NCBI RefSeq assembly: GCF_035083965.1
Contig: NC_089726.1
Span: forward strand, 11,971,501 to 12,035,500
Direction: 5' to 3'
DNA length: 64,000 nt
From: Branchiostoma lanceolatum
Lineage: Eukaryota > Chordata > Leptocardii > Amphioxiformes > Branchiostomatidae
Part shown: positions 12,901 to 26,588 of the stretch, piece by piece
Layout: each line of letters starts with the position of its first letter
Numbering within the stretch: the stretch's first letter is position 1
Notes under the pieces: model-generated
Seen by the model: only the letters and a program-made list of their open reading frames with translations
The model's database searches: none
Told to the model about the DNA's origin: nothing
Program-made: the position numbers and the translations under genes

Positions 12901-13022
12901 GGAAACTGAGCAGGCACATAAAGAATGAAGATGCAAAGCTACATATAAGTCTTAAAAAGACATGGATATGTGCGACTTACGACATCCTTGCCAGAGGTTC
13001 GGCGTTGAAATTTCCCCTCCAT
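6963..13022 (-). CDS. SLC28A: Concentrative Na+-coupled nucleoside transporter (SLC28/CNT family), complete
   Basis: This gene imports nucleosides across the plasma membrane with sodium. The eleven coding exons, in order, are: 13022-12981, 11861-11649, 11476-11205, 11014-10873, 10667-10554, 10267-10118, 9707-9546, 9186-8930, 8647-8479, 8152-7994, then 7573-7393 plus terminal 7099-6963. Counting that last pair separately makes twelve. All have GT-AG borders and matching phases, giving about 665 aa, close to CNT3 size. Exon 1 encodes [14 protein letters not shown]; an acidic cytoplasmic N-terminus ([13 protein letters not shown]) follows, then multiple hydrophobic helices. The core exons show [33 protein letters not shown] and the CNT signature [12 protein letters not shown]. 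The loop before [16 protein letters not shown] is shorter than in mammalian CNTs. The tail carries N-glycosylation sequons NTT and NMT. A PES motif after the G-T-S of the substrate region looks more CNT3-like than CNT1/2-like. Confidence 0.93.
7962..7991. repeat. (GTACAT)n short tandem repeat
   Basis: Several GTACAT/GTACAG hexamers lie immediately beside the donor of the SLC28 exon 7994-8152, within the intron. Confidence 0.8.
11862..11954 (-). other. Alternative in-frame N-terminal extension of the SLC28 gene
   Basis: The frame of coding exon 2 stays open upstream of its acceptor (catttccag before 11861) to an ATG at 11954, beginning [12 protein letters not shown] transcript starting here would give about 682 aa and skip the first exon at 12981-13022. 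I prefer the spliced form because the acceptor is good and the exon 1 phase fits, but an alternative promoter cannot be excluded. Confidence 0.4.
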
Positions 13023-16000
13023 TGTTATTTTGCCGACCTGCTCCTGGTACCTGTGAATGGAGGACAAACTTTCAATGTCAAAATTCTACATACACTTATA
13101 TACTGATAAGGCCATGGCAAGTACATTCACTTTATGGATGCCATCCTCTGTAGTCTGTACATTTTAGATCTTATGCGAGAGTGCGGAAAAACAAGACAAA
13201 AGAAAAATGCTTAAATTTCCCAAATAGAGACCATAAACGTTGTAATAAGAATTGAAGCGACAAAACGTGTATCATAGACAACAATATCTATATTCCTGTA
13301 TCAAAAACTAGTGTGGTAGCCTAGTACAAATATATCAATTACTAAGTTGGCAACTATACTCAGAGCTACGTACCACAATAGTGTTGCTTCTACAAGTACA
13401 ATCAAGGCTTCAACACAAAATTGTCTCTATTTGTGGTATTTTCTTGTCATGTTGACAATCTCCACATTTTTTTTCAAAATCAGGTGAAAATCAATGTGTG
13501 CGCTGATGTCATCCATGAAATTTACTTCCTGTGGCCTAACTAAGAATCACAAAAGCGACATACATTGTAGGCATATCCAAGATACAATATCTCGTCAATA
13601 TCTATGACTCATCATTATTCCATTGTTGGCGGGATAGACCCTGGCAAGTTTTCCACCGTCAATTGCACCATCGATGGTTTACAGGAAGTCGATAACAGCC
13701 ATGGAAGGTTATCATCAGCGGTTTTGTCATTGTGACGTCCCTGTGAAAAATGCTGTCACGTAGTGATATATAGTTCAAATTAAGGTCCGATTTGGACCTT
13801 TACAATGTTAAGTTATAGATGTGGAAGTCTATAACATCTTGAACCGTCCATATGTGGTACTTATATTGAGTCATGTGAAGCTTAGCTTCTTGAAGTCCAT
13901 CATAATTGATTAGACCAGAGACCTGATCTTTGGACTCTACGATAGCTACTAAAGTGATAACCACTACTTAGTGCAGAATGATTCAGTGGAAACGTGTTAC
14001 TCACCTACTATATACAACACAGGAGATAGATTATAATCAGTCAACAGAAGAACGATTCATGCTTACCTACCGAGCAAATGTTGCTGGTCACTGCCCTAAA
14101 TGCACAGAATAGCAGTTTGACCAGTCAACTAAGTACATATATAGCAACATGGCTGCCATTACCGAACGTTTGTCTACAAATAATGCATTATGTGCTAGGT
14201 CCCCCAGGTAATCACGTGCGTAAATACGCTCTAGTCATGCCAGGATGCGCAGAGTAATACACGTAATACACGTTTTCATGGAGACCATCAGGTACGCAGC
14301 GGGAAACATTTCTGTGATTCTTATTTGATAAAAATTGTAGACATTTCAGACACATGTATTTTTTATGTGTCTTTGCCGTTGATGTTCGTCAGCTATAACG
14401 TTAAGATCATGATAACAATTGAATGGATATCTTTCACCGCAACGACTACATCCGTGTCCGCAGTTCCAGACTATTTATAATAGGGCGGGACCGGTACACT
14501 ATGGGACCGCACCTGTTGGTCTATCGCCAAGAACTTTTTGTATCCAAAGCAAATATGTAAAGTGTTGGCATTGTGTCAATGTTTGACAAACTGTGACAAC
14601 TAAGAAAGGCGGGAAGTGGACATTTCGTCCACATATAGTCGTTTCTTACTTTAACTTCTTAGCTGATTCAGGGGCTACTTTGACATACTTTGAGATTCGT
14701 GCGGCCCACTGATGACTGTATAGTTTATAGCAACGAAATATGAATATCGACTTAAATCACGCGGTCGCACAGTCCTAACATTTCGATCACCAACGAACCT
14801 GCCACAGGTCAATGTACAAGTACGCCCTGCCGCTTAAATTTGTTGTTGCTTACCGAAGAACACTAGTAATGTCGTAAAACGTACCAACAGTTCCAAATTG
14901 ATCCATAGGAGAAACTTTAGGTTACAGGCACGGCTATTGTTTAAGTATCTTGGGCAGGTAGAGCGGTAAAATACTCTTGATGTAGAGTGGGGGTCACGTT
15001 GGAAAACAAAGTCCTACGCAGGCTCTGATTTTCAATTTGTCACAGAGCTACCAAGTCCACAGAAAAGGCCATTTCAATATATGTGTTGAATGTCAAATAC
15101 CATAAGAACATTTCAACTCTGTAACGTCTGTACAGCACCACGACATATATACATCAGACAGGGCAGTTTCTGATAACATCACAGCAGAATATAAGTCTGA
15201 TTCCAAAATGTATTCCTCTTGGCAACCATGGCTTTTCCACAGTATGTTATGCTTTAGTATGGTAAATGTGAATGGTAGATATGCTTACCTCAGTAGAGTG
15301 TGTTCAGACAGTGGCCACCTCACCAGCGAGAGACTTGCGCGCCTTTTGATAAGTTTTGGCGGAAAGTTTTGGCGGAAACTACTGCCGGGTGTATACTGTT
15401 TGCGACTGCGCACTGCAAGCGGGAATGTGACTAGTCACTACTTGTTAAATATTTACGAATGTGTTGACGCCGTTAAGAATACAACTCTTACCAAAATAAC
15501 GACCTCAATACACGAAAGAAGCAATTTTGTTTGTTGGTAAATTCACGGAGCAGTTATTGACAAACAGTCTCTTGAGCTATAAGACATGATAAACTTCGTG
15601 GGTACTAGTAGTAAACATGTGATGCCATGAAGGTCTTATCTTCAGAAATCTTTGACTGGGACCCAACGTCAACCAAGCATTCTCCCGAGGACAATTTACG
15701 ATAGTAACAGCACAATGATCACTAGGAAACAGGTCTACTTTGACTTTGACTTGACACATGAAAAAAAGATTTGTTACAGCATAACTCGTAAACATGTCAC
15801 CTACGCGAAAACAGTGCCACTGATCAGACAAAGTCAAAGAAAAACTTATTCGTCACCATTACGCATAGAGAACACTATGTGAAAAGATTAACACAGGCGT
15901 CAGTAAAGGGGTATCGAAGGGGGTAGGATGTGAAATAAAAAGATACAGAGCTCTTGAATAAAAAAAAGCTGTTGACTGAAAACATTCGGACAGCAAAAGT

Positions 16001-17612
16001 ATTATGCCCACATGTTCTCACGGTTGTCCTCCCGGCCCTTGTCCACGCGAAGGAGCTAGTGCGTGCAGTTCCCACCAGAACAGCTATACGTCGCATCTAC
16101 TCAGTATCACCATCATGTGTGTGCCAAACAAACAGTTGGCAGAATGTGATGGGTCCAATTGCAGTGGAAAACGCCTCGAAGCCCAAGGGTACGAAATCAT
16201 AACCAGCATCCGCGAGTAGTCGAGTAGCGCTAGCTCTCCGGTGTTTCATTTTGAGCTATGGCAAAGCCTAGTACGCATGGTAGAGTATGAGAGGCTATTT
16301 TAAGGGGAGGGGGTTCTATAGATTATCAACATTAACATACCTCCTCACGTACATCAAATATTCCTGAATCGGTATGCTCTACTTAGTAAGTTTGCGATGC
16401 CCCCTGCGAGAGAAAGATTGCAAAAATAACTGAACCATCTGAAACATTCCTAACTATTTTACGAAGTCTAATAAATGTCCTAACTCTTTCCCTGGAGTCT
16501 TAATCTATCTATCTATCTATCTAACTCTCGTTCTCACTTTTACATCACATTCCCGGTACTGTTTCAGACAAAATACCAATCAAAAGAATCAGAACAAACG
16601 GTCAACTGTTTCTTTGACCTCCCTGTTGATTTAGTCCCAAGGCAAAGGGCTTCTGTAGTTGTTCGTGATTTAAAGCGACGCCTTGGAAGCTTCGATTAGG
16701 CCACACTGACTTGATTTTATGAATCACATCCGCGCGACTCCTGTACGTCCCCCGGGTGGAGTGACATCATCAGCTGGTATGTCATGGAGCGGGTTGGGCA
16801 AGGGTTGGACTGGGTTGGTGAGATGACTCTTAATTTGATTCCACTTAGATTTAGTAATTCATAAATCTTTTATTTTATTTTCGCGCGCTCGCGTCAGTTT
16901 TGGGGTGTCCAAAATATGTCAACCATGAAATCAAGTCAATGTGGCCTTATGGTGAAAACAGTTCAGACATACTGAGTTTAATCATACAGCTAGCAGCATA
17001 TGCACAGCCATGCACGCGTGCACGCATGTAGGTTGGTCTTTTGATTGTAATAACGAAACAAGATACATACTGACACCGCAAACGTTACTTGGTCTTACCT
17101 TTTATAAGAGGCTTTAAATGGTACGAAACTACCATGCTAATGTCTTAAAGGTGTATTCCTCGCACCCCACCTATAAGCTACACTTTTGAGAGGTAGTTTG
17201 AGGAGCTGACCACTCCTAATCACTTTTAGTGACGCTTGGCTAGTGGCCCGAACAAAATAGGGGCACATGCAAATTGTACGCATCAAGGGGTGTCCCTTTG
17301 AAAAGGTAAATGGGCGCGCCGCAAGGTGAGATGGGAACGCGCCCCTAAACAGAAGGAAGTTGGCATTCAGTGTCGCCAGTGGGAGTAAGATCAGATCTCT
17401 GTCATTTTTCAACGCTCCGAGAACTCTTGCTACGCCTCCTATCGGGCGCTGGCTGCCTAAAACGACGTTCCCGGCAGCCTCTATTGTCCAAGTGTGCACC
17501 ACAATCTGTTAATCACAGCGGCACAGGACCCACTTCATCTGAATAGTTCAGTTACTGTGTGGGCACCGTCCGACATTTTGAGACAAGACCAGGCCCTCGA
17601 AGTCAACGCAAC
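13023..17612. other. Divergent intergenic region between the two transporter genes
   Basis: No coding exon is supported here. It should hold 5' UTR exons and promoters of both head-to-head transporters. A minus-strand donor (CTCG|GTAGGT) near 14066 and another near 15287 could belong to SLC28 5' UTR exons. An (ATCT)n run lies at 16498-16522. The open frames at 15.2-16.2 kb lack splice context and recognisable motifs. Confidence 0.45.
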
Positions 17613-20600
17613 ATGGCGGACGACAAACGGGAGAAAAGGGTACGTTTCTTAAGTTTCTCAACGAACTGTTTTGACGGTTAGGTGATAAGCCTGACCAATC
17701 CATAAAGTTTTTTAGTATCGTTTAGCCTCCTGTGCAATGGTGCGTGGAGTATCAAATAGACATGGGGACTAATGGCGGCCTTACTACAATTAAGGGCTTC
17801 CGGTGACGCTTGACGTTGAATGACACTTCTATTTCAAACCTCCGATGCAGAAACTAACTTGCTTTGGTTGTTTGTTTGGCGCCTTCCAAATGCAACTTTT
17901 TTACGGTAGCTTCCACAGTGTATCGTAACTTGCGATGTTTTACATAGGCGATAACTATGCAGGTGTTACTCCCCCTTTTTTTTCTCTAATGAAGCCATGA
18001 AACGTCCGAGATTGCGTCAGAAGGGAATTCTTTTATATAGTGTTGTTTGGTTTGGTTTGGGGAAATGTGAGAAGGGCTTCATCAAGGCTTTTGCTGGTCC
18101 TGTAATCCACTTTGTAGATGTGAATTTCACACTACGTGTAACCGGGCGAGTACATGCTATAAGATGAATAGCGGGCATTTGAGGTTCCATTATGTGGGAT
18201 CAACTAGAAGACTAAAATACCGCTAGATTCCCACTCAAAGCCTGTGGTCACGTTCGGTCAAGAGTAAGCATGTACACCGTGCACTGCGGACTCCGGGTTG
18301 CCCGGGAACTATGAGTGGATTTAGTATTTGTCTTGTCGTGCCAGTCTCTCTGGATTGACCAGAGTAAGTGGTTGCATCATGTATGTTTACCTGAGGCCGA
18401 CGGCGCGATATGGATGTCTCCTTCTCCAAGGTGTTCAAACTGAGATAGTTATCACAAACACTATGCTAGGGCCAGTCTATCATGGAGAGAATCGTACCGG
18501 CAGACCAGCTCAACTTGTTCCCTCCTCATTACCCCTCGTAAAGTCACTCACACAAAAAGTTTACAGCACACTAAACCATCCGCCGACAAACAAAGTTTGG
18601 CATGACTGCCCCCGGGTGCACACACTAGAAGGGCACAGGAATTTGCATTTTTGATAGACAAAGTAAGGGCCACACAAGAGCTGTGGAAGATATGAAAATT
18701 ATTGTTGACACTAAAACTAACTACAGTTACCCTTTTGTTTTAGAGGATTTCGCCAAGATTGCCCCTGATGATAAGAAATCTGATAACAGGAAAATGTGGA
18801 TTTTCCAGTTGTTGTTCTTTGTGTCAGGATCGAAAAATGTAAAGTAATGGACACACTGTAATTAAAAAGTTTTGTTTTTCGCTACTTTGTTGTATTTTGA
18901 CATGAAACATTACCAGGTGTTGCGTTATCCCTTCCTTCATGGGTGTACTGACGATCATCTATCATCTACTAATGAGCGCTGTAAAATAGACTTTGTTGAC
19001 GTACGTCCACAGACAAGTGTATTTTGCTAACAGCATGTTTGCAGAAGGGAGACACCACAGGTAAGCTACATCTGATAATCCGTCGTGGTAACGCGTCGGG
19101 AGATATCTCGTCGTTTGTGACATGCATGCTCTAGCTTCCGTCTGCGCGATATCTCTACCAGGGAGTTTGCAGACTATGAACTAGAACTAGAGCTTCGAAT
19201 TTTATGTAAACTGCATATAGTCCTCGAATTGTAAATAATATTCTTTTAACAGACACAACGTAACCATCTTTTTTACCGATTTCCATTGGGCTTGCAGGAA
19301 CAGTTAGCACTGTTCTGAATATAGAGCGAAGGGTACCTGTCGGACACACAACGTACTATTGACACAGGACGTGAGTCCTTCCACGACTGTACAGCTGATC
19401 TCATGATAAAGTTGTTTAGGACGTTGTGAATCAGTAATGTCTTATCTGATAGAAAGCTGTTGTGTATCCTTGCCAGAGAAAGGAATACCGATTATTAGAG
19501 AAACTATTACAATAGCTGACATTCCTTTCAAGTCGACTGGTTGGGATGATCCTGAATATACTCCCCAGGGGATCAAACCGGTATAATCCAGCCATGCAAT
19601 GCTGCCCAATTACGCTTAGAGTGATAGAAATCACAGCTTTGATCTTTCTAAAACAACAAGTTGCAATCAGAACACTGGGTGCATGCTTTGCAGTCTGATT
19701 TTAAGGCTTTTCGTAAAATTTTCATGAACGTTAACTGAAACGAGATCCTTATACTCGTTAACTGCAAATTTCGTTGTAGATACAATGGCTTGATTTAGTA
19801 ATTTGCAAGGATCGACAGGAAATGGACTAGCTACCCTCTCAACATTTCATACCTGGACCCTGGCTACATGTAAATTCTATAAACACAGGTTTTCATCCGT
19901 GGGGTGTTGCTTGAAAGTATTCTGTACACGAAAATGTAAATTCTGTGTCAAGGGGGTCTTCAGACTGGCGGTGTCGTGGACTGTTGTCCGTGCTCTCACC
20001 TGAGGTGACCTAAAAGTGGGACACATCTCCACATTCCACTCACAAAGGTAAACAATGAAGCCCCGGACATACCTGATGGGTAACAGAGAACACCGTACCG
20101 ACAAACACAGTGAAACGTGATCAACCAGCCGGTTAAGCCAAAAATACCCCCTGATATGGCTGATAAAGAACGCAAAATGCTGTTAGACGTAGCATGAAGT
20201 CACTCTTTTCCACATTTCACTCCCCACGTTAAGTGTACCTTAAGCCCCTGTCACACTTTTGCGTATAAGCAGGTCCGCATGAGTCGCGTATTAACATGTT
20301 TTTGGTTAGATTTGTAGCCGATTAAGTAATTTCTTAGGTTCGATCACTTGGCTGCACAACGGTGGGTCAAAGTAGAAAACAACTTTTCCCTCGCAAACCT
20401 TACTTAAACCCAAAGAATGTTAATGCGCAACTCACGCGCCCTTGGATATACGCACATGTGTGACAGGGCCCTTATCGGGTACCACATGTGTACACGCTGT
20501 TCTTTGCATTTCTACCGATTTTTGAACAGAAAGTTATCCCTGGTAAGGATCTAAACATGCCTTGAAATCTGAAGACCCTGGCCGGGCATCTGAAGTGCCA

Positions 20601-23600
20601 CAGGCTTCATTCTCAGTGTGGGCTCACATGATAGATTCACGTGACACTGTGGAAAAGAATGGTCGTTTAAAAGAATGCGTTTTGTTTACGCTGAGGGTCA
20701 AGGGTGTTGGGATGAGGGTAGTAACATCGGTTCAACAAATATTTGCGCGTCATAAATGAAGAAGTAGAGCACGAATTCATACATTATAGTCCCCGGCCGT
20801 CAGCGCTGTTGAGTCAAGGGACACATTACATATACACATTCATCATTTCATGAAACATTTGATTTTCCCCGTACTGAAATGCCTCTGTGCGAAAATACAG
20901 CACCTTCCAATAATCATGTTGTTTTCAACTTATTCTTACGTTGTAGGTTGTCTTGAGTTTGTTTGTTTACTAGGTGAAAAAAACTTACATTAATAGCTTT
21001 TGCTCTTGTCAAGGAGGCCCTATAACCTCATAGCTCTTGTCTAAGACCTACAACCGGCTATGTGTAAGAATGAAGACGAAAATGAAGTAGAAACCCATGA
21101 TATATCTTAAAGCTTGGCAACTGACTGTCTATTTTGTTGTTCTTTTTTTCCTGTATAGGATCCGGAGGAGCCCCCGCCCTATGACCGGCCCAGCGACATA
21201 ATGTACACGATAGAGGAGGTGCCACCGTGGTACATGTGCATCTTCTTGGGATTTCAGGTAATATAAGACCCGGATGTGAGAATCCCCATTGGCTGAAAGT
21301 TGGTCACATGATCCACATAGGTTAGACTCCAACACCATGGTAACAGGCCGTTCTCCTTCTGGGAACAATTGGTGCATGTCAGTATATATATACATAAACA
21401 ACAGGATTAGGACGCTCCCAATTTTCCTGACTTTGAGGTGTTGCAGGTGGCTACCAAGATTCCAGGGACCTGACCGGTGGAAGGGCTACGTGTGTCATGA
21501 ATAAATGTAAATATTCAAAGGCAAAAAGAAGACATTCACATTTATAGGGAAGAGAAATAAATTCTAACTATCATGATGACATGAAATCAACTGCGATTAG
21601 AGCTATTTCATGAAACTTTTACAGCCTGTTTGAACGGAAAACCGAAATGTTTCTATTCCACCTTTTGCCGGTTCTTCCCACAGCACTACCTGACGATGTT
21701 CGGCGCCACGGTGTCGCTCCCTCTCATCCTGTCAGGCCCCCTCTGCGTGGGGAGCAACAGCCTGGCCACGAGCGAACTCATCCAGACAACCTTCTTTGTG
21801 TCCGGCCTCTGTACTCTGCTGCAGACGACATTTGGAGTCAGGTAAGCCTCAGACAGCCCGGAAACTACACACCGTACTCAGAGATACTCCGGTCAATCTG
21901 AGTCAAGCTAAAGTAAAATGCTTCCGCCCTGAGGCGTTACCCAAAAGAATCCCCATCTATTTCGGTTTTAGCTACTTTGTGATTAGCATCATATTCCAGC
22001 AACCAAACTAGTCCTCTTCTTCCCGAATTTATTGTGACCTCAACTTGACCAAGCGGTGCGCTTTAAACATATATACATGATGACTTGAAAAGAGCAAAAT
22101 GAAACAGAAAAGCGCAGCATGTCGAAAGTATCATTCAGATACCACATAACTTCCCAAGGCGTAGAAAATAATGGTAAAGGTACATTCCTGAGCACTGGAA
22201 TAGACCTAAAGGCTGCTCACAGTTGTTGAACACAGGCATTCCGCTGCGATGTTATCATGGTAATTGCAGGCTTAAATTGTACGATCGTATTCATTTTACC
22301 TCAGCTTAACAGAGGTTTGGTGCTTGCTTTATATCTATGAGTCTGCAATATATCGTTATTGTCAACGCCTTACCTCATTTCCAAGCTTTCTGGCCGGCGT
22401 CGGCGTTTATTTTCGGGGGTAGTACTTGATCGTGATTTTCAACATATCGGGGCCAGGTTCTTTTGCTGGATAAATCTGGGCCCAGCAATTACGATTACCC
22501 CAGTAAAAGAACCTTAAGGTTCCGATATGTTGAACTAGTCGCGAATCAACTCCCTGAAAAAAACGCCACCGGCGGCCAGAGCATGCACAGGAGACTGTCG
22601 ACGCCGAGCGAATGTCATTCGCGACAGGTGTATGGGACAGATATGGTCGGTGACAACAATGTTCTTAGCCGGCCGCGAGAACATAGTGTATACCTAACGT
22701 ACTAGCACTCATAGACATCTAATACATGCTGGGTAGCACTTGGAGTAAGGGGAGAATGGTCTTCATGTAGACCTAACTTGAATAGTGCTTCCCATTCCTT
22801 TACGTTTTCACCTGGACGACGGTTTACACGTCTTCTCCTCACATCTGGTTGGAGACAGACAACAAAAACCAACACAATATGTGGTTACCACTTCTTCTCT
22901 TCTTGTTTGAGACGTCTTGACAGAGCTTTCTGTTGACTTTACCCTCAATTAGCAAAGAGGCTTTTTCGAACTTTTAGTCTAGCATTAGTGGATGCACTAT
23001 AAACAGAAATGCATCACAGAGTTATCATTATCTTGTACATTCCTTCGGTGTGATGGCAAAGATTTAGGTCACTCACATACCTCGGATTATTTTGGGCACC
23101 TCCTGTGGTCCCATTGTCATTTATCCTTATCATTATGCCAGGTTATCCCTACTTAAGCTTATCATTAACGCGTAGTGTTCCTTCGCAAGGGTACTAGTAC
23201 TAACGGGCAAAATACAGTATTTGATAAAATCCCTCTTCCTTCAGATAAAACTCTCATTTATCAGTGATCGTGTATGGCAAATTAGGGTGTTTTATGCAAA
23301 GTCCTCTCTCTTGCAAAAGACCAGAAGCAAGCGAAACTAGTACTATTTGTTTTGTGGGTGGTGGGGGGAGATTAAGATCTTGTTGACTCAGTACACGGTG
23401 ACTAGGGGGTCAAGACACGGGTGACCTAGATCCAGGGGAGGAGATTGTCTTGGTAGATGAGTTCCATTGTACAATACACCTCCACCGAGACCACTTAAGC
23501 TTACCGCAGAGGTTATCTTTTAATGATAAACCCTAGGCCTAGTCCAACCAAGCTTTATTTACTTGTTGGTTGGTTGGTTGGTTGGTTTGAATGGTTGGTT

Positions 23601-26496
23601 TGAATGGTCAGTTGATTTGTTTGTTGGTTTGTTGGTTTGTTGGTTTGTTGGTTGGTTGGTTGGTTGGTTGGTTGGTTGGTTGGTTGGTTGGTTGGTTGGT
23701 TGGTTGGTTGGTGGTCGGTTGGTTGGTTAGTTTGGTTGGTTGGTTGGTTGGTTTGAATGGTTGGTCGGTTGGTTTGTTGGTTTGTTGGTTTGTTGGTTTG
23801 TTAATTGGTTTGTTGGTTAGTTGGTTGGTTGGTTGGCAAATTGGTTTGTTTGTTTGTTTGTTTGTTTGTTTGTTTGTTTGTTTCTCGGGATGTATTAGCT
23901 TCAAATTGTACAGACACAATTTACGAGGTGAATGTTGCCATCATAAAACAGCATCTTATGTTCCACTATCACGATTATCACACTTACAAACGATACGTGC
24001 CGTTTCACAGGCTTCCCATCGTGCAAGGCGCCACTTTCGCGTTCCTGACCCCAACATTCGCCATCCTCAGTCTGCCTGGGTTCGCCTGCCCGACCGTTCT
24101 GGGCTCCGGTACGTCAGAATTCGATAGGAAACTCAATTAAACTCTGGATGAATCTAGGCTTGCATATTTTATATTCTAAAATCTAACAACATCTGAAATA
24201 TGCGCTTTGAATAGACATATGAATTCTTTTGGAGGTAGATACATGCATATGGTCATTTTGAATAAACATTTTATTACTATTGGAAGTATTTTTTAACGTT
24301 TCTGTTGTCCTATTCTTCAGTCGAAAATACCAGCCTGATCACGATCCAGGTCGACGCGAACACAACAGCTGATGTGGACATCAATGAGCACTGGAGGATC
24401 CGGATCAGAGAGGTAAGGGGGAAGTTGATGCTGATTACGCTGCAGGAAAATCCATTTCCGAACTTGAAAGATGTAGAATTGTAGGTCGAGGTGGACATTA
24501 AGATTGAATGATACGGTCCACCAAGTCATTAGCGTGAGCTTGTGAACGAAAGGCTATACCTCGAGTTGTTGTGTGTGGTAACGTTATCTTATTTGCAGAT
24601 CCAAGGTGCCATCATGGTGTCCTCTGTTTTCCAAGTCGTGATCGGTTTCAGTGGTCTGATGGGATTGATGCTGCGGTTCATAGGCCCCCTGGCGATCGCT
24701 CCGACTATTGCACTTGTGGGGCTGGCTCTGTTTGAAGAGGCCTCTTCCCAGGCAGGAAAACACTGGGGCATCGCTTTCATGTAAGTTGCAGCTAAATCAT
24801 CGTGTAGTTGAGGACATGTGTTGCAATTTTAGAGAAGAGCTCTTAACCTTGAACCTTTTTAATTCCTGACATGATCCGTAATAGCTGATCCTAGACAACA
24901 TTCAACATGCAATCCCGATCAATAAACAGACATATGTGTAATATTTTACTACTAACGTCCTTCAACAGGACCATCGCCCTGATCGCCATCTTCTCCCAGT
25001 ACCTCCGGAACGTGAACTTCCCCGGGGCGAAATGGAGCAGGGAGAAGGGCTGTCACGTGGCGTGGTTCCCGCTCTTCAAGCTCTTCCCGGTCAGTTTACA
25101 GTCAATGATAGAATGGGCGCTTTTTTAATAAGCCGATCAAGCATTCTTCTAGTTAGTGACTGGACCACTCTCTCACTTTTAGCAGAAAATCCTGGACGTT
25201 CCAGGTCAGCTATCCCAGTTTACAGTCCTTGAATTCACATTTACAGGTCATTCTCGGGATGTGTGTGTCCTGGGGGTTCTGTGGCATCCTGACGGCAGCG
25301 AACGTGTTTCCCACCGACCCGAACGACCCTCAGCACAGCGCCCGGACAGACAACACTGCAGTACTGTCCCAAGCCGCCTGGTTCCGCTTCCCCTATCCAG
25401 GTCCGTGTTTCAAACGAATCCACTGAGTTTGTGAGGTAGTACGGCAGTGAATCGGTGCCCGTTCGGTTTTACAACATTTGCCTTTTCTAAACCTTTATCC
25501 ATCTATCTATCTTGATCAATCATGGCGAGCAGACAACTTAGCATTGTTAACCAGCATGCCATAAGTACCATTGATTTGGAAAGGGTTAGTTCCTCTCTTC
25601 TTTCCATGATCTTGGTTCCATATCATGAGAAGTCAATATCATCATAAATTTCTTTCCAGGCCAATGGGGCAGGCCTACAATAAGTATTGCGGGAGTATTC
25701 GGCATGTTGTCCGGCGTGCTCGCCTCCATGGTCGAGTCCGTGGGAGACTACTACGCCTGTGCGCGCCTGTCCGGAGCCCCACCCCCTCCTGTGCATGCCA
25801 TTAACAGGGGAATCGGGATTGAGGGGATAGGCTGTATCCTGGCCGGCGCCTGGGGGTCGGGGAGCGGGACCACGTCCTACAGTGAAAACATCGGAGCCAT
25901 TGGAATCACCAAGGTGCGTGGAAGATGAGAGGGATAGAAATGTAGCGTTTTGTATATGTATGTATACGTATGTATGTATGTATGTATGTATTCATTTATT
26001 TCCTTTCGCGATTCGATGGGAATGATCTTGATGCATACTGCTGTGAAAACATACAGGGTCCGACTTCTGAGGCAAAATGATTGATATTCTCTATAGTTAT
26101 CTGGGCTTCGTACAGAGCAATTGATACAACTTTATTTTTTAATTTCCGAAATTTGAACGCAAATATTTCTTTTAGAAAATGAAAGTTTTCAATGACATTT
26201 CTTAACGATCAAGAATGTAAACATGCACGAAATGAAGAGGAGGGTGACAAAAGAGTGAAGGGAAAGGAGATGTGAACTGAACGAGAAAGTATCATCGCCC
26301 CTGTTGCCACACCCCTCCCCCAGGTCGGCAGCAGACGTGTTGTTCAGGTCGGCGCCCTGATGATGTTGGTCCTCGCCATGTTCGGCAAGTTCGGCGCCCT
26401 GTTCACCACCATCCCGGAGCCCATCATCGGCGGCATGTTCTGCGTCATGTTCGGCATGATCGCCGCCGTCGGCATCTCCAACCTGCAGGTCAGAGG

Positions 26497-26588
<92 letters not shown>

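Noticed and set aside
15208..16219. Several short frames in the divergent intergenic region
   Set aside because: No splice context, no motifs and no codon bias; kept as intergenic.
19047..19062. Possible 16 bp SLC23 micro-exon between tttgcag and gtaagc
   Set aside because: Including it would shift the frame and give an early stop in exon 21159-21257; skipping it gives a perfect phase-0 join.
23591..24127. Long Gly/Trp/Leu/Val-rich frame on + and Asn/Gln/Pro/Thr-rich frame on -
   Set aside because: Both are translations of the (TTGG)n/(TTTG)n microsatellite; only 24011-24108 inside it is a true exon, in another context.
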